Source: an uncultured Paenibacillaceae bacterium (GTDB lineage: Bacteria > Bacillota > Bacilli > Aneurinibacillales > Aneurinibacillaceae). From it: a stretch of 64,000 nt of DNA. Made by a program: the position numbers and the translations under genes. The DNA lies in NCBI GenBank assembly GCA_946478845.1, contig CAMLDI010000015.1:1-64000 (forward strand), read 5' to 3'. Below the pieces are notes generated by a model. That model was not told the origin of the DNA. It saw only the letters and a list, made by a program, of their open reading frames with translations, and made no database searches. This document shows positions 18,576 to 26,876 of this stretch, one piece after another. Positions within the stretch are counted from its first letter, which is position 1. Every line of letters begins with the position of its first letter.

Positions 18576-19635
18576 TGGCTAGGGTAAGGTGGTGGTTCGT
18601 ACCAACTTTTCGCCACACCTCAGCATTTCCGGTACTTTTAGTTTCATGTGCGCAATCATAGATATATTTATCGCCAAATGAGTAATTCTCTCCACTGTAT
18701 TGGGAATGCTTAATAATTCGTTGGGCTAATCCCTGTGTTTGTCCCCATCCATTGTATTTAGGACTTCTTACAGAGTAACCACGAAAGATGAGAAACTCAT
18801 CAGCAACAGTGTATCTTATTGCAGCTGCCATTTGCATAAAACGAGGGTCTATCTCATCATAAACAGGATTAGATATTATATAGTCCCCAAATGATGGAAT
18901 CCTACTTAAATTTGATTCCAAAATCTTTTTATAGATGAGCCATTCTGTTCTAGGAATACTTCCATCTGTTCCGGTGGCTATTTTACTAAGGTCGCGAGGG
19001 AAAGATGTACCGATAAAAGTCAAGGTTCGCCAATCTGAAATATAGGGGAGTGTAGAAAAAGTGCCTAAAACTAATCGTGCAGTTCTTGTAACATAATCAG
19101 GATCGATATAATTATAGTCAACGATTATATCGATTTCTTTTGGTTGGATGCTAAAGAAATTTAGGAATTTCTCAATGCTTGTTTTCATGTCATCAAAGTC
19201 AACATCAGATAACCTGAAGCAAATTCCATTATGGTATTTTGCTAAAATGCTTTTAACTGTCACGTGATAGTTTGTACCATAATTTGAGGAAATTACAGGT
19301 ATTACGGGTATACCTTTTGCTTGTAATTCATCAACGATGAATTCTAATGGATGTCTCCCATCTTCCATTTGTTCTTCATCATCTAAACAAATCTGGAGTG
19401 CATCAATAAATACCGGATTTGTACAATCCCAGCATTTTTCAACTTGAGTTCCAATATTCTCAAGATGCTTATCGACGGTCCTTTTAGGAACGTCGTTTTC
19501 AAAATCCCAAGGGATGGGTGGGATTTCGATTAAAGGAGTTAATGAATTTTTAAGTGAGGGATTTAGTAATTCTAGAGCAGATTGTTCTCCTCTTCTCCAA
19601 CGAACAACAGGAACGTAACGATTGTGATCAAACAA
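18544..19635 (-). CDS. Beta family protein, partner of sce7726
   Basis: A 363-residue protein matching my memory of the phage-related beta protein family: it starts with FDHNRYVPVVRWRRGEQSALELL and has the LTPLIEIPP segment and the C-terminal HTKSTG / HHLTLAINEI region. No enzymatic motif is obvious. The longer frame starts at TTG 19644, but GGGAGG is directly adjacent to that codon. The TTG at 19635 lies 9 nt from GGGAGG and is the better start. It is transcribed towards the sce7726 gene and overlaps it tail to tail by 32 bp, which allows antisense interaction of the two mRNAs. A role with sce7726 is inference from co-occurrence. Confidence 0.68.
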   Translation of the reverse strand: MFDHNRYVPVVRWRRGEQSALELLNPSLKNSLTPLIEIPPIPWDFENDVPKRTVDKHLENIGTQVEKCWDCTNPVFIDALQICLDDEEQMEDGRHPLEFIVDELQAKGIPVIPVISSNYGTNYHVTVKSILAKYHNGICFRLSDVDFDDMKTSIEKFLNFFSIQPKEIDIIVDYNYIDPDYVTRTARLVLGTFSTLPYISDWRTLTFIGTSFPRDLSKIATGTDGSIPRTEWLIYKKILESNLSRIPSFGDYIISNPVYDEIDPRFMQMAAAIRYTVADEFLIFRGYSVRSPKYNGWGQTQGLAQRIIKHSQYSGENYSFGDKYIYDCAHETKSTGNAEVWRKVGTNHHLTLAINEISSLHAL

Positions 19636-20038
19636 TAAATACAACCTCCCTTTTTATAGGATATAAACTGGTTGTAATTCATGCTGTTACCATAATTATA
19701 CGTTTTTTATTTTTTCTGGTTTCATCATTAGAAAAAGAATATATAATTATCTTTTATGCACCCAACTAAGGTGCATTTTTTGTGCCTGGTATAGTGGTTA
19801 TTTATAGTCCCGAGTAGAGAAGACAGTAGTAGCCATTAGCCTACGCTAACAGGAAGACTGTTGGTAGAGGAATTATGTTGGGAACCTATACTGTAAGGTG
19901 TGGTTGAAACAACAGGAGTCAGCCCATTTATTAACGATTAGTGGGACAAACATTCCATAAACCGCCAAACAATATACTGCATCATTCTTTTATAATTAGG
20001 TTAGAAAACTTTCTAACTGTGAAAGGAATGGGTGGATT
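19636..20038. other. Intergenic 403 bp with possible IS605-type right end or omega-RNA remnant
   Basis: No gene is visible. The block at 19790-19945 is less AT-rich than its flanks and has several short foldbacks, such as TTAG / CTAA near 19840. It ends in AACAGGAGTCAGCCC, a style seen at the right ends of IS200/IS605-type elements, where the omega-RNA lies. It also resembles the end of the decayed TnpB element at 52.9 kb (GGAAGTCCCATTT). No transposase frame is next to it. The call is tentative. Confidence 0.3.
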
Positions 20039-22492
20039 ATGGAACCTCTCTATTCTGTCCTCATCTATAAAGATACTCTGGATCAAGAGACGATCCAGCT
20101 CATTTATACTTACCTGCAAAAAGGCATTAAAGTCTACTTTTTAAGCGGGACAGGTAAAGAAGAAGTGGAACAGGCCATCGCTTCCCTTTATGGGGGGCGG
20201 AGGAATCCACTATTTGTTGCCCATCGGGAAATGCCACCCCGGGAGGACTTTGCTGGTGATCCCTTTTTCTTTTTTGATGGAGATATTGATGATCCTTATT
20301 TTTATGACTGGATTGCCAACAATTCTACTTTTAATCTCCAACAATATGAAATCGAACATAGTAACCCTCAAGAACATTGCCTGGTGAAAGCCGGAGCGGG
20401 AACTGGGAAAACCCGTGTGATGATAGACCGTTTATTTTATTTGCGCAAAACTCAGGCCAATCTAAGCTTTGATCAGATGGCCATGGTCACCTTTACGAAC
20501 GAGTCTGCCTTGACCATGCGCAAGCGCTTGACCCAGCGCCTGCAGGATTATTTCTTTTTTACCCGGGATGAAACCTATCTTTCCTGGTTTGAAGAAGTGG
20601 ATAGGATGCAAATCTCTACTCTTCATTCCTTTGCCAAAACCCTATTGCAAGAAAAGGGGAGAGCCCTTGGCATCCCTGGTACCATGGAACTGCGGGGCTA
20701 TCAATTGAAAAAGCAGCAATTGGTAGAGGAAGCCATCCACCACTTTGCCCTTGCTTTTCCTCAGGAGTTTCAAGAATTTCGCTGGATTCCTCAGTATGAA
20801 CTGGTGAATTCAATCATGGAGTTAATCACTTTAGTGGAACAGCGGGCTGTGGAAGATCCTGCTCTGTTGGATTTTGGCAGTGACCAAAAGAGCCTGTCCC
20901 ATTTGTTTTCCTATGTCCTGGAAGAAGTGGACAAAGCATTAACCCGTTACAAACAGGATAACCAACAGTGGGAAATGGCCGATCTTATTCGCCTATTGTC
21001 CCCATTGACCCGGACTGTGGAAGAAAAAGAAACCATCATGTATCCTTACCTTTTTGTAGATGAGTTTCAGGATACCGATGTGAATCAGGTTCGTTTTCTT
21101 GCCTGGCTCCACTGCAGGTATAGGACTCTGTTTTTTCTGGTAGGGGATTTAAAACAAAGCATTTACCGGTTCCGGGGGGCAGATTATACCGCTTACCAAC
21201 AAATGAAAGACGAGTTGGACAGGGCCGGGTTAAATCCCTGGAAGGAGTATGCACTGGTGAAGAATTACCGTACCTATAGTTCCATTATGGAAGAACTTCA
21301 TCCTCGCTTTGCTGCCTGGGGAAACCAGGTTGATGGTTTTCCCTATGAAGCCAATGACTGTTTGGAAGCCATGATAGGCGATGGAGAAGACAAGGGATTG
21401 GAACTCCTTCCATTACGGGAGGATGGGACTCTAACTTCGATTTTGCAACAGTTGAACGAAAAAATGAAAGAAGAGCCGGGGCTGGAGTGTGTACTTTTGG
21501 TGCGGACCAATGAACAGGTCAATGAAGTAGCAGAACGGGTGGAAGAACTGGGTTATTTATGCCAGGCTGAGAGGGAAGGGGACTTTTACCGCAGTTTGCC
21601 TGTCCGGGAGTTTGTTCTCTTGTTGCAAGTCCTCTTATTCCCGGAAGATCCGGTGAAAAGGTATCTTTTCCATCGTTCATCTTATGGGGAGAATACCTTA
21701 TCCAATGGAGTGGTTCTGGAGTCTTTTACCCCTGATAAATTGTATGTTTTGGAGCTTTTAAAAGGGGAGACAAAGGAAAATGATTGGTTGCAGCGGGTGA
21801 GCAAGGAAGGGGAACGTGAGCCTGTTTTCACCCTTCTTCGTCGTATTATAAAGGAAGTTAACCCAGCGGACCGTTATGCTCTACGCCTGTATTCCCGCTT
21901 GCGCAAGCAAAATCCAGGCATGGATGTGAAGGAACTGCAACATCATGTACGGGTGAAACGCCAGGAATACCGCATGAATTTGGACTGGCTTCTTTTGCTG
22001 TTGCAAAAAAACTATCCTGATGCCCCGGTCCATCTTTATCAACTTCTTGGTTTTTTGGAAACACAGATGAATACCAATCGCGAGCTAAGTGCACTGGTTG
22101 TGCCTGTTCAAGAGCGAGGTCCTTCTTTTGTTTGTAAAACCGTCCATAAAGCCAAAGGCCAGGAATATGATGTTGTGATCTTGCCGGAAACCACACGCAA
22201 ATTTGTCCATTCTTCTTTGATGCGTTTTGTTTTGCGCCGGCAAAGCAATGGCATCTGGCAGGTGGGATACCGACTCTTTTTGGGAAAGAATTCTTTTGAA
22301 AATCAACTGTATCGATTTTTAAAGCCTAATGAGGAACAAGAAACCATTGCCGAAGAGGTTCGTCTTTTCTATGTGGCGTTGACCCGAGCGAAAAAAGGCC
22401 TTTATGTTGCCCAGGATCCTATGCATCCCACCGTAGAAAAATTGAAAAAATGGGAAGACCTTATGGAAACGGGGGTGAATGTTTATGTTTGA
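20039..22492 (+). CDS. UvrD/Rep-type SF1 helicase, first gene of a helicase-AddB-like operon
   Basis: An 817-residue SF1A helicase. Residues 1-100 are an unfamiliar alpha/beta domain. Then come a Q-motif region (FNLQQYEIEH), Walker A AGAGTGKTR (from about 117), Walker B VDEFQDTD (near 340), VGDLKQSIYRFRGAD, motif IV VKNYRT, and the C-terminal VHKAKGQEYDVV and YVALTRAKKG motifs. It has no RecB/AddA nuclease domain at the C-terminus, so it is a motor only. AAAGGAATGGGTGG precedes the ATG. The next gene begins before its stop (8-nt overlap). It looks like an AddA-like motor without nuclease, working with the AddB-like and second helicase products. Confidence 0.85.
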   Translation: MEPLYSVLIYKDTLDQETIQLIYTYLQKGIKVYFLSGTGKEEVEQAIASLYGGRRNPLFVAHREMPPREDFAGDPFFFFDGDIDDPYFYDWIANNSTFNLQQYEIEHSNPQEHCLVKAGAGTGKTRVMIDRLFYLRKTQANLSFDQMAMVTFTNESALTMRKRLTQRLQDYFFFTRDETYLSWFEEVDRMQISTLHSFAKTLLQEKGRALGIPGTMELRGYQLKKQQLVEEAIHHFALAFPQEFQEFRWIPQYELVNSIMELITLVEQRAVEDPALLDFGSDQKSLSHLFSYVLEEVDKALTRYKQDNQQWEMADLIRLLSPLTRTVEEKETIMYPYLFVDEFQDTDVNQVRFLAWLHCRYRTLFFLVGDLKQSIYRFRGADYTAYQQMKDELDRAGLNPWKEYALVKNYRTYSSIMEELHPRFAAWGNQVDGFPYEANDCLEAMIGDGEDKGLELLPLREDGTLTSILQQLNEKMKEEPGLECVLLVRTNEQVNEVAERVEELGYLCQAEREGDFYRSLPVREFVLLLQVLLFPEDPVKRYLFHRSSYGENTLSNGVVLESFTPDKLYVLELLKGETKENDWLQRVSKEGEREPVFTLLRRIIKEVNPADRYALRLYSRLRKQNPGMDVKELQHHVRVKRQEYRMNLDWLLLLLQKNYPDAPVHLYQLLGFLETQMNTNRELSALVVPVQERGPSFVCKTVHKAKGQEYDVVILPETTRKFVHSSLMRFVLRRQSNGIWQVGYRLFLGKNSFENQLYRFLKPNEEQETIAEEVRLFYVALTRAKKGLYVAQDPMHPTVEKLKKWEDLMETGVNVYV

Positions 22493-25031
22493 GATTCATA
22501 CCTTTCAAAATCCCGTTGCCTTTTATCCCAATCTGGCCTTTGCCAGGGGGGAATTGCATCTGACCGGGACGACCAGTTTGCAATATTATTTTTTGGATCA
22601 ATCAGATGCAACAAAGAGTGGAGCTGTTTTTTACACCTATGATGGGTTGATGAAAAAGCTGCATCCCAAATGGAATGATCCTTTAACCCGGCTTTATTTA
22701 AAAAGCAAAATTAAAGAGTTGGCCGGAGATGAATACAGAGATTCATTTCTCGATAGTTTTCGTTTTGCGGTGGAGCTAGAAATCAGTCATTTCCCTATTC
22801 ATGAGGAGTCAACCTCTGTTCAGGTCGCCTTTCAACAGATGTTTGCGCAAATGATGCAGGATCCCTCTGTGCAAAAAATAATAGAAGAATGGCGGGAGCC
22901 TCTTACTGTAAAGATGAAACGGCTTTTTGGCTCATCCATTATTCGGGTGGTAGCCCATCAAATGACAACAATGGATGCCGTACGCATGAGATTTTTTCAC
23001 CTTTTGCGACAACATGGGATTCCCGTCCGCTTTTTAATTCCCCAGGATTCTCTTTATCCTGCAGCCACACAGGGCTGGAAAAGGTTGTATGAACAGGTAG
23101 GAGGGAAGGGACAGAAATGGATTCCTGAGGTTTCCCCTGAGCCCATTACCCGGGGGCTGCATTACCTGCAACTTTTGACGGGACAAGGTGTGGAAAAGGG
23201 AGAGGAAAAAACCTTTGCAACCTGTTCCTTTTCCAATCTAGTGTCTTTTCAATCTTATGTAAAAGAAAATCCTCCCAAAAAAGATCAGGTACACTATGTC
23301 GCCCCATCCTTTGATACGTTAAACCAATGGCTAAGGGGTTCTTTGCAGGAGGAGGGGTTGCAAGCTTTTGCCCATCCATCAGAAAAATTCCTGTTTTACT
23401 TATATGAATGCAAGAAGGAAAAAGGGGAGATTCGCCTTACCTATGATACTTATTTAGCCTGTATCACTTCAGGATGGATGCAACCTCCGAAAGGGGCACC
23501 AGGGAAAAATGCCTTAACTATTCTTGAGGAATGCCGCCCTTATTTTTCAGGGGTAGAAACCTTAAGTGAAATTAGAAATAGATTGGAAAAGCTAGATGAA
23601 CTCCGAGAGGCATCGAAAGTTTTTGATGATATGGCTACTCCCCTTGCAGGGAGGAACCGGATTAAGCGGTATCTGGCGAACCCTTTTCGTGGGTTTCCCT
23701 ATGTTCATACTACCCGTTTTTCTATGACCCTTCGCCAATTGAAAGAGGTGACAGAATACTTCGAGAAAGCGGTGGCTTACCTTTTGCCTGAAGAAGGGGA
23801 AACCATGTTAGCCAGGGAACATTTGAAACGCCTCTCGGATTTACTGTTCAGGGTGCATAAACAACAGGGAAAGGAATCTTTTAGCCAACCTTTGCAAAAT
23901 CCTAATTTGGTGGAACTCTGGTTACACCAGGTGGACCCTGAGCTTGCCAATAGCTGGCAGGTGGGACGGGAAGAAGCACAGGAGTTAGTAACTCAGATTT
24001 TGGGGAGTTTAATCGTGCAAAATGATGATCCATTTTTACGGTTTCAGGCCCCTGATCAATTGGAAGGTTTGATTTTGCGGGTTAAAGACACGTTGCATTT
24101 CACAGACCTTTCCTTGAAAAGCCTTCATCTTTATTCCAGCCAGGGGAAAAAGATGCCTGAACCTCTGACCCATACCTGGTTGAAAGAAGCAGCCAGGGAA
24201 AAAGAGCCAATCGAAAGGAATGTCCTGCTCCATTGCCTACGGGTGGATTACGAATTTCGTCATGTACAGGATTCCCTTTTCAAAAGTTTGTTGTATCACC
24301 TATTTTGTTTTTATGAAGGGAAGGTGGTGGCTAGCTGGATTGATGGGATTCATGAACATGATTCGCCTGTGTATATTTGGTCTGCTTTACTTGAAGGAGA
24401 AATAGAGAGGGAAAATATCCTTTTAGAAGATGATTTTTTATTTCCTGAAGATGTGGAAGAGCAAAGGGAAGAGAAGCCTTTAGTGTGGCCGGAAAAACTG
24501 AATCAGGAAATCCCTTTGTTATACTGGCTGGATTTTGATTTTTGTGCCCGAAAATTTTTCCTTACTACCTTCATTCAGTTGCAGCCTATGTACATGAAGG
24601 ATTTTCATCAGCGTCTGGCTTTTTCCTCTATTGGGAAAACCCTGGCTACTACCGCTGACAAAGGGGAAGGGTTTTTCCAACATGTGAATCCTTTGTTCCC
24701 TCAATGGACGGATACCTTGAAGAAAAACCTGGTGCAAACCAGCTATCAAAAAAACATTCGCCGCATTCAGGTGTTTCAAAATATGAACTATCCCTATGAC
24801 CTGCGGGATTTACAGTTACTAAGAAGTGATTATAGGGTCGGTCTTAGAAGAAAGGTACACAATGCATACAAACGTGATAAAAATATAGTTCCTAAAGATC
24901 GGATTGATCTTTTACGATCAAATATCTCTTTCAATGAAGTTCAAGGGGAAGGGCATAAAAATTGTTTGATGTGTCCTTATCTCAATCTTTGTGACAGGGG
25001 GGTGTATCCTATTGAGAACAGCAACCGTTGA
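22485..25031 (+). CDS. AddB/RecC-like protein with Fe-S cysteines but no visible nuclease motif
   Basis: An 848-residue protein without a Walker A motif. Its layout recalls AddB/RecC: an inactivated helicase-like body and a C-terminal region with four cysteines in AddB-like spacing, Cys687 (DFDFCARKFF) and then Cys827-x2-Cys830-x5-Cys836 (CLMCPYLNLC). In AddB these bind a 4Fe-4S cluster that staples a RecB-type nuclease. Here the 140 residues between Cys687 and Cys827 show no D..D/E-x-K pattern, so the nuclease seems lost and the cluster fold kept for structure or DNA binding. ATG 22485 lies 7 nt after GGGGGTG; ATG 22479 is too close. It overlaps both neighbours. Homology is inferred, not searched. 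Confidence 0.6.
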   Translation: MFEIHTFQNPVAFYPNLAFARGELHLTGTTSLQYYFLDQSDATKSGAVFYTYDGLMKKLHPKWNDPLTRLYLKSKIKELAGDEYRDSFLDSFRFAVELEISHFPIHEESTSVQVAFQQMFAQMMQDPSVQKIIEEWREPLTVKMKRLFGSSIIRVVAHQMTTMDAVRMRFFHLLRQHGIPVRFLIPQDSLYPAATQGWKRLYEQVGGKGQKWIPEVSPEPITRGLHYLQLLTGQGVEKGEEKTFATCSFSNLVSFQSYVKENPPKKDQVHYVAPSFDTLNQWLRGSLQEEGLQAFAHPSEKFLFYLYECKKEKGEIRLTYDTYLACITSGWMQPPKGAPGKNALTILEECRPYFSGVETLSEIRNRLEKLDELREASKVFDDMATPLAGRNRIKRYLANPFRGFPYVHTTRFSMTLRQLKEVTEYFEKAVAYLLPEEGETMLAREHLKRLSDLLFRVHKQQGKESFSQPLQNPNLVELWLHQVDPELANSWQVGREEAQELVTQILGSLIVQNDDPFLRFQAPDQLEGLILRVKDTLHFTDLSLKSLHLYSSQGKKMPEPLTHTWLKEAAREKEPIERNVLLHCLRVDYEFRHVQDSLFKSLLYHLFCFYEGKVVASWIDGIHEHDSPVYIWSALLEGEIERENILLEDDFLFPEDVEEQREEKPLVWPEKLNQEIPLLYWLDFDFCARKFFLTTFIQLQPMYMKDFHQRLAFSSIGKTLATTADKGEGFFQHVNPLFPQWTDTLKKNLVQTSYQKNIRRIQVFQNMNYPYDLRDLQLLRSDYRVGLRRKVHNAYKRDKNIVPKDRIDLLRSNISFNEVQGEGHKNCLMCPYLNLCDRGVYPIENSNR

Positions 25032-26640
25032 ATATTTTCATCGCATGGCCCGGGCCTGGCAAAACGTATATGATACGGAAGGGCTGCTACCAGGAATCAC
25101 ACCTTCTGTGGATCAGCAGATTGTGATTCAGCAGGATGAAGAACACATGTTGATTACCGGCTCTGCAGGAAGCGGTAAAAGCATTGTTCTTATTGCAAAA
25201 TTACTGAAATTCATGGAGCTAGAGGAACCGGGGAAACGGATTCTTTATGTGACTTTTAATAATACTTTACGGGTGGATGCTAAAAAAAGGCTGGAACGTG
25301 CACCAAAATTTGCTGATTTAAGGAAACGACATACTTTGGATTTGAAAACTTTTCATTATATGGTTTGTGATCTTTTACATGAATTAGGGTATAAAGATGT
25401 TAAAAAATTCGATACTTCACTTGAAAATCTTAAGGATCATGAAAGTTCTATGCGGTCAAAAATGGTAAGTATAAAGGAAAAGTTTGATCAATCCCCGGAA
25501 TCTAAAAATTTAACTAAATTGTTTCGTACCCATGACCAGAAGTTCTTAATCGATGAGTTTTTCTGGATGAAAGCGAACGGATATGTTGATAAGGAAATCT
25601 ATTTAACCCGGGAACGGACTGGCCGGGGAAGTTCTACTCCTTTAAATAAAAATCAGCGGGAAACCGTGTATGCTTTGTTTGAACAGTACAATGAATTTTT
25701 GCGGGAAGAAATGCATAATTATATGGACATTGAAGATTATGCCCTTCGCTTATTAGGGGTTATGAATCAACTTCCACCCCATCTTTATTATGATGCTATT
25801 TTTGTAGATGAAGTGCAGGATCTGCAACCTATGCAAATCAAAGTGCTGGCCATGCTGGCGCAAAAAATGCTAGTTCTGACTGGAGATCCAAAACAACGAA
25901 TTTATAAGCGTTCCCCCCATTCATATATGGCGTTGGGAGTGAATATTCAGGGGCGTCGGAACAAGATACTTCGTGAAAACTTCCGATCAACGAAACAGAT
26001 TATGAACTTTGCGGGATGTTTGAAGTTTGAGGATATGGATAAAGAAAGGGATGAAAAAGACATCTATGTACGAGAAGGAAATCTGCCTAAAGTACTAAAT
26101 TTCCCTGAGTTAAAAAAAGCAATAAACTACATTGAGAAAAAAGTAGATTCCCTCTTTCAGAAACATCAGGGAGAAAGCATGCGAGTGGCTGTCATCCATC
26201 GCCAAGAAGATCGGATTCAAAAAGGCTTGCCTATCCATGCAAAACAGGAATTGGCCCGGCGATTTTCAATGTTGTCAGTGGAACAATACCACCATATGGA
26301 TATCGATTCTGACAAACGGATGCTCTTTTTTACTGATGTATACAATGTAAAAGGCTTGGAATTTGATTATGTGTTTATCCTGGACTTTGATAAAAACCAT
26401 TATCCTTTAAAAAGTAAAGTGGATGGGGTGACGAAAAATCCAAGTGCCAACAGTAAACGGCTCATTAAAGAAGATTTAAATAGTATTGATCAGGAAGAAA
26501 AGCGGTTGTTGTATGTAGCTATAACTCGTGCCAAGAAGGAAGTTTATTTGCTGTGGTGCGGGAATGGGGAGGAGAATGCTTCACCTTATTTAGAAGAGTT
26601 TGATAAAAAGTTGTATGAAAAGAAGGACCCTATCCGGTAG
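25012..26640 (+). CDS. Second UvrD-like SF1 helicase of the operon
   Basis: A 542-residue SF1 helicase. It has Walker A TGSAGSGKSIV (about residue 45), Walker B IFVDEVQDLQ (about 265), GDPKQRIYK, motif IV ENFRSTKQI, then VKGLEFDYVFI and LYVAITRAKK at the C-terminus. It is shorter than UvrD and resembles DNA/RNA helicases of the UvrD-like C-terminal type found in defence loci. TTG 25012 follows AGGGGGGTG at good spacing; the GTG at 24991 has no ribosome site. It overlaps the AddB-like gene by 20 nt, so all three are coupled. By eye it is more AT-rich than the two upstream genes. The terminator hairpin overlaps its stop codon. Confidence 0.85.
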   Translation: MRTATVEYFHRMARAWQNVYDTEGLLPGITPSVDQQIVIQQDEEHMLITGSAGSGKSIVLIAKLLKFMELEEPGKRILYVTFNNTLRVDAKKRLERAPKFADLRKRHTLDLKTFHYMVCDLLHELGYKDVKKFDTSLENLKDHESSMRSKMVSIKEKFDQSPESKNLTKLFRTHDQKFLIDEFFWMKANGYVDKEIYLTRERTGRGSSTPLNKNQRETVYALFEQYNEFLREEMHNYMDIEDYALRLLGVMNQLPPHLYYDAIFVDEVQDLQPMQIKVLAMLAQKMLVLTGDPKQRIYKRSPHSYMALGVNIQGRRNKILRENFRSTKQIMNFAGCLKFEDMDKERDEKDIYVREGNLPKVLNFPELKKAINYIEKKVDSLFQKHQGESMRVAVIHRQEDRIQKGLPIHAKQELARRFSMLSVEQYHHMDIDSDKRMLFFTDVYNVKGLEFDYVFILDFDKNHYPLKSKVDGVTKNPSANSKRLIKEDLNSIDQEEKRLLYVAITRAKKEVYLLWCGNGEENASPYLEEFDKKLYEKKDPIR

Positions 26641-26653
26641 GATGGGGTTTTTT
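26628..26653 (+). terminator. Terminator of the helicase/AddB-like operon
   Basis: The stem CCCTATCC / GGATGGGG (one T-G pair) with loop GGTA is followed by six T. It overlaps the stop codon of the second helicase, marking the end of the three-gene unit. Confidence 0.8.
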
Positions 26654-26876
26654 GAGGTTTATTTATTATGGGAGAAATAAAAAGTATCACCAATTGAATA
26701 GCTAGAGTTCTACTTAACAAGATAATGCACTGTCTTTTTGGCTATAATGATATTTAGGTATTTTTTTGGTAAGCTTAAAAAAAACCAAAAAGCGGAAGCC
26801 TTATTTATAACAAAAATCTATTAAATCGTATAATATAGAAACTAGCGATTAAATTTAAACAAAAGGTGATAAAAAG

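Noticed and set aside
22485..25031. Functional AddB nuclease subunit
   Set aside because: The Fe-S cysteines are present but no RecB-type catalytic Asp/Glu/Lys pattern is visible between them, so it is called AddB-like only.
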